From: Telmatactis stephensoni
Taxonomy: Eukaryota > Cnidaria > Anthozoa > Actiniaria > Isophelliidae
DNA length: 64,000 nucleotides
Direction: 5' to 3'
NCBI GenBank assembly: GCA_029948255.1
Contig: JALIZF010001403.1
Span: 1 to 64,000, forward strand
Shown here: in pieces, positions 11,493-20,791 of the stretch
Layout: each line of letters opens with the position of its first letter
Position numbering within the stretch: position 1 is the first letter of the stretch
The notes under the pieces: generated by a model
Database searches by the model: none
Told to the model about the DNA's origin: nothing
Seen by the model: only the letters and a program-made list of their open reading frames with translations
Made by a program: the position numbers and the translations under genes

Positions 11493-11970
11493 TGTAGTTG
11501 TTTAAACAACATCTTAAATCTTATATTATAGCTTGTGGATTAAAAGAAGAAAACCAATTGCAAGTAATGTGGCTCTCCAAACATCTTCAATGGAGGATGA
11601 GAAAATACAAGAAACTGCATTAGAAATAAAATGCCTTTTTGACACGCCAAGAGATAATTTATCATGTTACTGTTGTTTTTCACTTTGAAATACTCTTTAG
11701 GGAACTGTCTGAAATTTTAATTTGCATGGGGTGGTGGGAGATTTAAAATTGAAAGTCAGTTAAAAATAATGTAATTCCTTTTTCAACTGCCCGTTTTCTC
11801 ATGACCCTCCTTTTTCAGGGGTTCAAAAATTATGATCATCTCCCATTTTCCACCCTCCCTCCCCTGCAAATTTCTGTCCCTTACAGCAATATATTTGTTT
11901 ATTATATACATATCGAGATATACTCACTAAAATTCCATTTAGTAAATTTTCGTTCGTTCATTGCTCTCAG

Positions 11971-12088
11971 CCAATCAGAATGCGCGTATCGTTTTCTTCA
12001 CGTGTGAGAAAAACGATACGTCCAATCAGAAGCCGCGTATCGCTTTTTTTCACGTGTGAGAAAAACGATACGTCCAATCAGAAGCGAC
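11971..12088. repeat. 52-bp tandem repeat, about 2.3 copies
   Basis: The unit starts CCAATCAGAA, contains CGTATCG, TCACGTGTGAG and the inverse CGATACG, and is repeated at 11971 and 12023 with a partial third copy. Each unit can fold on itself (CGTATCG/CGATACG) and contains the palindromic core CACGTG and a CCAAT word. Confidence 0.8.
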
Positions 12089-12788
12089 TTCATTCCTGAT
12101 GAAAATTTTTCTTCAAACTGGCTCCTCTCAGCACTTTTTATCGAAGGATTTTCAGTCTTGGCTGTTCAATTAATCTTTATTCAGTAAGAATTCAAGCAGA
12201 TAAGCTCATTCATCACAAAAGTCATCGATGTCATGCAAAATAAGAGCTCTATGGGGAAAAAGATTTTCAAAACCACGCTGTGCTGCGGCAAGAGCGAAGG
12301 AGGATTCACGGCCGGCAGTTTCAGAGTCGCTGAATGGAAATTTAGTCCAAATGAGCTCTTTCAACAAAAGCTTGGAGAAAAACACTTATAAATCCAGTTC
12401 AAGATAATTTATTTCAAGTTTTGAGGGACATTTGAAACGCCAGGTATGTTTAACGGGCGTGAATTTGACCGTAAGTTTGTCTTTGAATGAGCTCAAATTC
12501 TTCGCATTGTCTTTGCTCGTTTTGTAAACAAACACATGTCAGTGAGCAAAAAGTCCAAGTTACACTGAAAAGAATTATAATTTATACTGTAATTCACTTT
12601 AGATACAAATAAATATTATTTTTGTTTTGTTTTGACGTCTGTTTGTAATTTAAATTTTGTTTTGTAGCTAGGGTTTTTGTGTTTTTTGAAATCAAAATCT
12701 TGACCATTAGGGAAAAGCAAACCATTTTCACAGCAAAATGACTAAAATTTATAAAAATCTCGATATGCATATGATAAACAGAAAACAC
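12089..12788. other. Gene-less stretch
   Basis: AT-rich, no domain-bearing open frame and no repeat seen apart from short A/T tracts. Confidence 0.3.
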
Positions 12789-12922
12789 CATGGAAAGTGC
12801 TTTGTACAGTTTTTATTCACTCGTTGTTTTGTATCATAAAACTCACTCGCTCGTTCCTCGCTCGTTCGTTTTATGATACTTCACAACTCGTAAATAAAAA
12901 CCGTACGCGCACACTTTCCATG
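12789..12922. repeat. Foldback palindrome 2 (CTCGCTCG loop)
   Basis: CATGGAAAGTG at left and CACTTTCCATG at right, with paired ATAAAACT/GTTTTAT inner segments and a loop rich in CTCGCTCGTTC. Overall about 134 bp with several mismatches. Confidence 0.75.
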
Positions 12923-13745
12923 AAGTATTCTCTATTTACTAGACGTGTCAAGTGATTGCTCATTAAGTCCGCTACGTACTTGTCCTCGTGCGCCTTCATT
13001 TCTTGACGTAAGTATATTCAGTTAAAAGTATACATTCATTGCCGTATCAGTGTGCTTTTATCTGCAGCCCATATCAGTGCATGCATTTACCTTTTCTAAT
13101 AAAAACTGATTGTTTACCTCAATCCAACATCTTATAATTGAAGGAGCTTTCTCCGGCCTCGAGAACCAGGTTTAATCTATTATCTCCAGGCAAAAAGGAT
13201 ATATTTACAAAGGTATGAATTTCATTCAACAACCCTTTTTTCTCATCAATTGATGTGATACATCATGATCAAAGATGTTTTATATTGACCGTTATACCCG
13301 TCGGGCATTTGTGGGTGAACCTTCACGTCGATCACCAGGGCCTTGAACCCCACACAAGGCGCGTGCAAGAGGATGCAGACAGACATCCAAATTTAACACC
13401 ACGCAAGACGTGCTAGACGATGCAGAACAGACTAACAAAGACATACAAAAATTTTGTTTCCTCCACTCCTTACTATTAAACAAAGAAAGATCCGAGGGAG
13501 GCAGTGTTCTTTGGACAGGAACAGAATTAGTACAGGACCAGGGAATAGATCACACCCAGGAAGGGAAAAGGCAGACCAAACCTGTCAATTTGAGAGAGGT
13601 GTGGGCCCAGACACGGATAATTTTTTAGATTGGCTTGTGTTCACGTTTGAATTTGCATGGGGCCCGTGCTAGTCAACTGATGAATAACCGCCGGGAATTA
13701 AATGGGGGCTAATCGAGCATTATTTTAAGGAGAAGAGGGACCGGA
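12923..13745. other. Gene-less stretch before the first Penelope-like element
   Basis: Two overlapping 72-codon open frames near 13410-13672 are in different frames of the same bases and show no domain. A TA repeat at 13752-13776 marks the left edge of the next element. Confidence 0.3.
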
Positions 13746-13842
13746 AGATAGTTATATATATATATATATATATATAAATTGAATAGAGGGTGAAGGTGAA
13801 CCAAGCAACTTCTAGCAATCCATGTAGATAAAAAACTTTAAT

Positions 13843-13870
13843 GACGTTTCGACCCTTCGGTCTTCTTCAG
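13843..13870 (-). ncRNA. Hammerhead-like motif, inverted copy
   Basis: Reverse complement of the motif at 16694-16721: CTGAAGA, a GACC/GGTC hairpin with GAAG loop, then GAAACGTC. Present because the Penelope tail is duplicated in inverted orientation. Confidence 0.45.
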
Positions 13871-14005
13871 AATAAGAAAAAAGATAAAACTAAATACAAA
13901 ATGATAAAAATGTAATAAATGAATTTGGAATAGGCTATATATAGGGGAAGTAAGACAAAAGGGCACAAATGGCACGGGCTATGGAGCTAAAAATACATTA
14001 AGAAT

Positions 14006-14548
14006 CTAGCTATAATTAATCCTATTTTTGGATCGAAACTCTGCTCTTTTATTTAACCCATGGGGGTGTAACGTGCTTAGCTGAGCCATCCAATAGGCCT
14101 CTCTGGTTAAAAGCTTTTTGTCGACTTCATTCACATCTCTTAAAGCTTCAATGCAAATGAACCTGAAGTCGGACAATGAGTGATCAGCACTATTGAAATG
14201 TACTGCAACCTCGCACGAAGTTTTGTTAGTTTTCATTGCAGATTTATGGTTCCGGAACCTGACCTTAAATTGTGTTGAAGTAGAACCAACGTATTGTAAA
14301 CTGCACTTAATACACTGAGCGATATAAATGACATTGCTTGAAGTGCAACTAAGTTCCTCTTTAATTTTATAAATCCGTCCGGTAGCTGTACTAGAAAAAA
14401 TCTCGGACTCCATGAGGAAATTGGAACAGAGATCGCACTTTTTAGCCGTACATTTATAGCACCCAGCCTTCTCAACAGTGCAATTCGATTTTAATTTTGA
14501 TGGTGCCAGTATATCTTTAAGGTTTTTCGTTCTCCTATAAGCTGGCAT
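14006..14548 (-). pseudogene. Inverted partial copy of the Penelope ORF C-terminus
   Basis: 180 codons beginning MPAYRRTKNLKDIL, identical in protein to residues 473-652 of the ORF at 14600-16558 but on the other strand. It holds the cysteine-rich linker (CYKCTAKKCDLC) and the GIY-YIG nuclease but no RT, so it cannot act alone. Confidence 0.9.
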
Positions 14549-14599
14549 AATAGATTTGTTTGGAAAAATTGTTTTAAGAGTGGGTGAGGATTCTAAAAA

Positions 14600-16558
14600 A
14601 TGAATATTAGATTTGATGATAAGGTCAGAAAACCCAGGGATAATTTAACTAAGGACGAACGGTCGGCATTGAAATCCTTAAGAAATGAGGAGAATAAAAT
14701 TATTAGAATTCAAGATAAAGGGTCACGCTTTGTAGTTTTAGAGAGGGGAGAATATGAGAAGAAAATGCTAGGGCAACTTCAAAACCCACTGCATTATGAA
14801 TCGTTAGCTATCAACCCGACTCATGATCATTTTGAAAAAGTTCGCCAGTGGTCTGATAAATGGCTTAGTGAAGGGCAAATTAATGAGAACATTGCCAATT
14901 GGATTTCCGATATTGAGCCTCGGCCAGGCACGGCATTTGGTAATGTTAAAACTCATAAGGCTGATAATCCTTTACGTTTAATTACGTCTTGTTGTGGGAC
15001 AGCCATTGAGCGTCTTTCTGCCTTCACTGAGTTCTATCTCAAACCACTGGCTCAAAGTCTTCCATCATTTTTGAAGGACACTACTGATCTTATTAATAGA
15101 ATTAATGAACTTAATGATACTAGTGGGCCTTTTGCAGACAACACTCTACTAGTTTCTTGGGATGTGGTTGCAATGTTTCCGAATATTGACAACCATTTGG
15201 GGATTTCTGCTATCACGAAAGCTTTGGATAGTAGAATCGATAAAGTCCCCTCGACCAAATGTATAGTTGAAGCCGTAGAGATTTGTCTGTCTTCCAACAA
15301 TAGTCAATTTATAGACCAGAACTTTGTTCAGAAACATGGAACGGCCATGGGTCCAAAAAATGCATGCAGCTATGCTGATATTGCCATGGGTGTAATTGAT
15401 GAACAAGCTAAATTTGGTGGACCAGCTCAACCAAATTTATGGTGGCGATACAGAGATGATATTATAGATGTCTGGACTGCTGGGTTAGATAAACTGATCG
15501 AGTTTACGGAATATATTAATTCCCTGTATCCCACCATTAAATTTGAGCTAGTCTATTCCAGAGATAGCCTCAACGTCTTGGATTTGACCCTGCACCTTAA
15601 AGATGGTTTTATCAGCACAGATATATATTCGAAACCTACAGATAGCCACCTTTATTTACCTTACTCTAGTTCTCATCCTAAACATTGCAAGACCTCTATT
15701 CCCTACGGGGTAGCTCTGAGACTTAAGCGTAATTGTTCTAATGAAGACCAACTCAACCAAAGATGTCTTGAATATAAAGCTTATTTAAGGCATCAAGGGT
15801 ATAGCTCTAAGTTGATCGATAAACAATTTAACAAAGCTCTTACCATCGATAGAAAGGAAATTCTTAAACCTAGGGTTAGAGTCAAGAATAAAGTGTTTCC
15901 CCTGGTTCTTGACTATAACCCTAGATTGCCCAACATTTCCGACATCATCAAATCTAATATTCATTTTTTAGAATCCTCACCCACTCTTAAAACAATTTTT
16001 CCAAACAAATCTATTATGCCAGCTTATAGGAGAACGAAAAACCTTAAAGATATACTGGCACCATCAAAATTAAAATCGAATTGCACTGTTGAGAAGGCTG
16101 GGTGCTATAAATGTACGGCTAAAAAGTGCGATCTCTGTTCCAATTTCCTCATGGAGTCCGAGATTTTTTCTAGTACAGCTACCGGACGGATTTATAAAAT
16201 TAAAGAGGAACTTAGTTGCACTTCAAGCAATGTCATTTATATCGCTCAGTGTATTAAGTGCAGTTTACAATACGTTGGTTCTACTTCAACACAATTTAAG
16301 GTCAGGTTCCGGAACCATAAATCTGCAATGAAAACTAACAAAACTTCGTGCGAGGTTGCAGTACATTTCAATAGTGCTGATCACTCATTGTCCGACTTCA
16401 GGTTCATTTGCATTGAAGCTTTAAGAGATGTGAATGAAGTCGACAAAAAGCTTTTAACCAGAGAGGCCTATTGGATGGCTCAGCTAAGCACGTTACACCC
16501 CCATGGGTTAAATAAAAGAGCAGAGTTTCGATCCAAAAATAGGATTAATTATAGCTAG
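14600..16558 (+). CDS. Penelope-like RT plus GIY-YIG endonuclease
   Basis: 652 codons, uninterrupted. Residues about 39-47 carry the Penelope N-terminal signature DKGSRFVVL. RT motifs follow: KTHKADNPLRLI near 118, LVSWDVVAMFPNID near 184 (first catalytic Asp), HGTAMGPKNACSYAD near 246, and YRDD at 284-287. After a Cys-rich linker (CYKCTAKKCDLC near 502) comes a GIY-YIG nuclease, VIYIAQCIKCSLQYVGST near 546, with the conserved Arg and His in RFRNH. Penelope-like elements use this nuclease to prime reverse transcription. The frame begins in the inverted copy, so the native N-terminus is missing. Open throughout with catalytic residues in place, but 5' truncation argues against autonomy. Confidence 0.93.
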   Translation: MNIRFDDKVRKPRDNLTKDERSALKSLRNEENKIIRIQDKGSRFVVLERGEYEKKMLGQLQNPLHYESLAINPTHDHFEKVRQWSDKWLSEGQINENIANWISDIEPRPGTAFGNVKTHKADNPLRLITSCCGTAIERLSAFTEFYLKPLAQSLPSFLKDTTDLINRINELNDTSGPFADNTLLVSWDVVAMFPNIDNHLGISAITKALDSRIDKVPSTKCIVEAVEICLSSNNSQFIDQNFVQKHGTAMGPKNACSYADIAMGVIDEQAKFGGPAQPNLWWRYRDDIIDVWTAGLDKLIEFTEYINSLYPTIKFELVYSRDSLNVLDLTLHLKDGFISTDIYSKPTDSHLYLPYSSSHPKHCKTSIPYGVALRLKRNCSNEDQLNQRCLEYKAYLRHQGYSSKLIDKQFNKALTIDRKEILKPRVRVKNKVFPLVLDYNPRLPNISDIIKSNIHFLESSPTLKTIFPNKSIMPAYRRTKNLKDILAPSKLKSNCTVEKAGCYKCTAKKCDLCSNFLMESEIFSSTATGRIYKIKEELSCTSSNVIYIAQCIKCSLQYVGSTSTQFKVRFRNHKSAMKTNKTSCEVAVHFNSADHSLSDFRFICIEALRDVNEVDKKLLTREAYWMAQLSTLHPHGLNKRAEFRSKNRINYS

Positions 16559-16693
16559 ATTCTTAATGTATTTTTAGCTCCATAGCCCGTGCCATTTGTG
16601 CCCTTTTGTCTTACTTCCCCTATATATAGCCTATTCCAAATTCATTTATTACATTTTTATCATTTTGTATTTAGTTTTATCTTTTTTCTTATT

Positions 16694-16721
16694 CTGAAGA
16701 AGACCGAAGGGTCGAAACGTC
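16694..16721 (+). ncRNA. Hammerhead-like ribozyme motif of Penelope element 1
   Basis: CTGAAGA (fits CUGANGA), one extra A, stem II GACC-GAAG-GGTC, then GAAA followed by AC/GT and C, i.e. a two-base-pair stem III with no loop and a C at the cleavage position. Very short stem III is reported for hammerheads of Penelope-like elements, which work as dimers. No clear stem I is visible here, and the extra A after CUGANGA departs from the consensus. Confidence 0.5.
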
Positions 16722-16874
16722 ATTAAAGTTTTTTATCTACATGGATTGCTAGAAGTTGCTTGGTTCACCTTCACCCTCTATTCAATTTATAAAGTTCTTG
16801 GTGGCCACTTCGAATCCTCGTTTGGATCCTTCTGCTGGGAGGCCTTCGTTGAAACACACGCCCCACTTCAATTC

Positions 16875-17241
<367 letters not shown>

Positions 17242-17244
<3 letters not shown>

Positions 17245-17436
17245 CAAATCCCTAAAACTTTGATATTGTTCTGATATATATACATATATATATCCGCCAT
17301 TTTCTATTGTCTTTCCTTTTGTTCTCAAGTTTTTCCCTTGAGAACAACCTTCAGAACAAAAGGAAAGACAATGGAAAATGGCGGATATATATATGTATAT
17401 ATATCAGAACAATATCAAAGTTTTAGGGATTTGGTG
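17242..17436. repeat. 195-bp palindrome, copy 2, loop inverted
   Basis: Same length and arms as copy 1 with a few base changes (AAATCCC for AAATCGC). Its loop is the reverse complement of the loop of copy 1, so either the whole unit or just the loop is flipped. Confidence 0.9.
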
Positions 17437-17460
17437 TATATATATATATATAAGCTTATA

Positions 17461-18065
17461 AGCTTCGAGACAAAGCATTACGATATCGCCTACATAAGGA
17501 AACGCTTACTGAATACCTCTCACAAGATCTGATTCCAAAAGGTCTCCAAATTAAAAAGCGTCCGGGCGTGGATTTCAAATGTGAAGAATTTTCATCTGAG
17601 TGGGGCAAGATACTTTCAGAAACCTCAAAACAGTTAATGGAACTCCTTATCAAAGAATACGACCAACAGATATCGTCCCTAGAAACACAAATAAAGGAAA
17701 AAGACGAAGTAATCAGCGAGGCTCTCTCCACTGAGGACAGAGAGGATTATATGAAAGAAGTTAACAATCTTCTGCAGGACAAGGAACAAGAACTTCTCCT
17801 GAGACGAAAGCGCAAATTACTGAGAGATAAAGCATTGGACGACAAGGCACAAAAAACTACCGCAATGGTACTTAAACGCCATCTCCAATCGAAACTTGGT
17901 AATCAAAACAGACCAACACAACGGAACAAAAAGAAAGATACCAATCAGGCAAGTAAAGAAGATTCAAAAACCATCTCCAAAAAATCCTCCAGATCAAACA
18001 TCCAAAACAAGGAGAAGCCTTTTTTAGACAAAGGCAAAAGGCCCGCCCAAGGCCGTCGCAAATAA
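17461..18065 (+). CDS. Penelope-like N-terminal coiled-coil region
   Basis: Open from the element edge (KLRDKALRYRLHKETLTEYL), the first ATG being near 17568. The residues include IPKGLQIKKRPG, typical of Penelope N-termini, then a long charged helix (LLIKEYDQQISSLETQIKEK, LLQDKEQELLLRRKRKLL) predicted as coiled coil, then a Lys/Ser/Gln-rich tail ending GRRK and TAA. In most Penelope-like elements this region and the RT form one ORF. Here the RT frame is open across the stop in the -1 frame, so a frameshift mutation or programmed slippage separates the two. Confidence 0.75.
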
Positions 18066-20356
18066 CCAACACAGATCAAAATTCCATTGACGATTTACTG
18101 GCTAAACGTGTAATTAATTTATCTACTGTTCCTTTAACTAAATTTGAAACAACACTTCTACAGAAAGGTTTAAGTTTTTGTCCTACTCCTTCTTATTATC
18201 CTACTGAAATCCATAAAGATATCCGTGAATTTAAAAGGAAACTTATACTTAAAGAATATTTTTCCAACAAGTCTTCTGACACAGAATCTGATAGCGACGA
18301 CGATATTATACCATTTAAAAGAACAGTTCTCGAAAAACTCAATAAGAGTAAGACCAATTATATTCCTAAGGCACCGAACCAACCAATCATTGACGCCTAC
18401 ATTGAAACATTAGGTTACGAATTTAGAAAAGCAAGAAACAGGAAATTTCCAGCAAGAAACAACTTAAGCAAAGACGAATATGAAGCACTTTTAAAACTGA
18501 AAAAACGTAAAGATATCGTTATCAAAAGAGCAGATAAAGGAGGTGCGGTAGTGATACAAAACGTTGATGACTACTTAAAGGAAGGTTACAGACAACTTGA
18601 AGACATTAACTTCTACAGTAAATTAGACCACAATCCTACAACTCAACACGAAGACCAAGTTAATAACTTAATTACCCACTTCAATGAAATCGGTGAACTT
18701 GATGATAAGACAACTAGATTATTAAGACCATCAGAATCGCGTACGCCAATATTATATCTTTTACCAAAAATTCATAAGAAGAATAATCCCGGAAGACCTG
18801 TTGTTTCCTCCGTTGGGTGTCATACAGAAAAGATATCCGCTTTTTTAGATGAATTCCTTAAACCACTAGCTCAGAATCTACCATCTTACATAAAAGATAC
18901 AACAGATTTCATCAAATTCATTCGAGCACAACCGCAATTACCACCAAACGCTATACTAGTAACAATGGACGTTTCAAGTCTTTATACGAATATTGATAAC
19001 ACTGAAGGGATTGCAGCCACCTACCAAGCTTTGAGCAATAACAACCAGAGAAAGCCATCACCCAAAACTTTATGTAAGCTACTTCAGTTGGTACTCACAC
19101 TCAATAATTTTACTTTTAACGATGAAAACTTTCTCCAAATCAAAGGCACGGCTATGGGTACAAGGGTGGCTCCTAATTACGCCAATTTATACATGGGAGA
19201 ATTTGAGAAACGTTTCATTAATCAGAGCGCTTGGAACAGTTCTATGAGTTGTTGGAAACGATATATTGATGACATCTTTCTCATTTGGACAGATTCTGAA
19301 CCCAAACTAAAGGAGTTCTTTAACTATATTAATAATGTACATCCTACCATCAAGTTTCAATACGAAATGTCACCTACAGAAATTAACTTCTTAGATGTGG
19401 TCGTTAAAGTTGATGCTAATCATTGCCTGATAACCGACGTATACCAAAAACCAACGGATACGCACGCCTATATAAACTGGAAGTCTGCACATCCCCCACA
19501 CTTGAAGAAAAGTATCCCGTTTAGCCAAGCCTTACGTTTACGCCGAATTTGTAGCGACAACGAAACTTTACGTAAAAGAATAGAACAATTTTGCTTATAT
19601 TTCGTAGCTTCAGGTTATAAGAAAGAATCCACCTTAGAGTCAATGCAAAGAGTTCTCTCTATGACACAGCAAGAAGCCCTGCAGGGCAAAGACAGATTAA
19701 ATACAAAAGACCGCGCTTGTTTCATCACGACCTATAACCCGCACCTAGAAAAAGTTGGAGTAGTACTAAACAAAAGATGGGATATTCTACAAACTAAGAC
19801 GCGAATGAAAAAGATCTTCAAGAATGCACCGCTTGTTGCTTACCGCAAACCGAAAAGCCTTAAAGACATATTAGTCAGTGCAAAACTGACCACGCAAACA
19901 AATGTCATTAACTATGGCTGTAAACCATGTGGCAAACCAAGATGTAGTTGGTGTCTATTTATTCCTAATACCAAAATTTTCAAAAGTGTTTCAAGCGGCA
20001 ATGAATATAAAATCTTTCATGATTTGAACTGTCAGTCTGCCTGGGTGATCTATTTGATAACATGCAAAACGTGTCAAAAGCAATACATAGGAAAGAGTGA
20101 AACGCCCTTTAACATTCGACTTAACAACCATCGGAATCACATTAAAACTAAAGTGGAGTCTTGTGAGCTTGCAGAACATTTCATCAAAAGTGATCATAAT
20201 TTTAACACCAATACAGAAATAATACCAATAGAACAGATAAAAAAGAACGATTTGGATATCGATCGCAAGAAAGATATCCTTAGAGAAAGAGAACGATTTT
20301 GGATTGTGAAAATGAAGACTTTTCAACCATTTGGTCTGAACAAACGAGTTGGCTAA
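18060..20356 (+). CDS. Penelope-like RT plus GIY-YIG endonuclease (element 2)
   Basis: Open from about 18060 without an ATG (ITNTDQNSIDDLLAKRVINL), continuing DIVIKRADKGGAVVI, the conserved Penelope motif. RT signatures are YLLPKIHKKNNPGRPVVS, LVTMDVSSLYTNID, KGTAMGTRVAPNYANLYMG, the catalytic YIDD near 19264, and INFLDVVV. A Cys-rich linker CKPCGKPRCSWC precedes the GIY-YIG nuclease (WVIYLITCKTCQKQYIGKSE, with the Arg and His of LNNHRNH following). The end is FGLNKRVG. Only the upstream frameshift separates it from the N-terminal region. All catalytic residues that I can recognise are intact. Confidence 0.92.
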
Positions 20357-20503
20357 GGGTCCTGATATCATAACCATGAGTACATTTAAGTAATAATTTT
20401 TTACATACTTGATACCAGACTCCTTGCCAACTCACGAATTTTTCCTACACACATGAATTTTCAATTAAATAATTACCTCTATGACGCAACCTCAATTGTA
20501 ACA

Positions 20504-20539
20504 GCACTCTGAAGAAGGCGTAAGCCGAAACGTTAGTGC
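20504..20539 (+). ncRNA. Hammerhead-like ribozyme motif of Penelope element 2
   Basis: Stem I GCACT (20504-20508) pairs with AGTGC (20535-20539). The core CTGAAGA (20509-20515) and one extra A precede stem II GGC-GTAA-GCC (20517-20526) with a GNRA-type loop. Then GAAA, a two-pair stem III AC/GT with no loop, and U at the expected cleavage site (20534). All parts of a type I hammerhead are present in order except for the extra A and the tiny stem III. Confidence 0.65.
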
Positions 20540-20586
20540 CAAAATAAAAGTTGGACTACATCAAGCTAATCCCTAACATTTGTTCA

Positions 20587-20589
<3 letters not shown>

Positions 20590-20622
<33 letters not shown>
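20590..20622. repeat. (TA)n microsatellite
   Basis: Short TA run closing Penelope element 2; the element evidently lies in or next to a TA repeat. Confidence 0.9.
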
Positions 20623-20624
<2 letters not shown>

Positions 20625-20791
20625 GATCTATTCGGACTAGTGCAGTTGCTTTAACTAAGATTAAATATCATCAATAAGCCAATGTAGAATCAAAGATCGC
20701 AATATCTATTTTTCATTTTTCTCTATACTTTTGTTTTCATTCAATATATGTAACCATTTTTTCGCATTTTTTCGCAAGGGTGTTTTTGCAG

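Larger units (their letters stand above)
13776..16788 (+). mobile_element. Penelope-like element 1 with an inverted partial copy
   Basis: The plus-strand body 14600-16788 (ORF, then a 3' tail ending in a hammerhead-like motif) is preceded by 13776-14620, a reverse-complement copy of its own last ~845 bp (15944-16788). The C-terminal 180 codons are identical in both copies. The two copies meet inside a shared stretch at 14600-14620, so the plus-strand body is 5'-truncated and its ATG is supplied by the junction. Outer flanks are TA-rich. Inverted, truncated tandem copies are a known habit of Penelope-like elements. The identity of the arms indicates a recent event or gene conversion. Confidence 0.9.
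17456..20590 (+). mobile_element. Penelope-like element 2
   Basis: Bounded by TA repeats on both sides (17437-17452 and 20590-20622). It contains an N-terminal coiled-coil frame (17461-18065), an RT/GIY-YIG frame (18060-20356) and a 3' tail with a hammerhead-like motif. The reading is open from its very first bases, so the 5' end is truncated. It is distinct in sequence from element 1. Confidence 0.88.
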
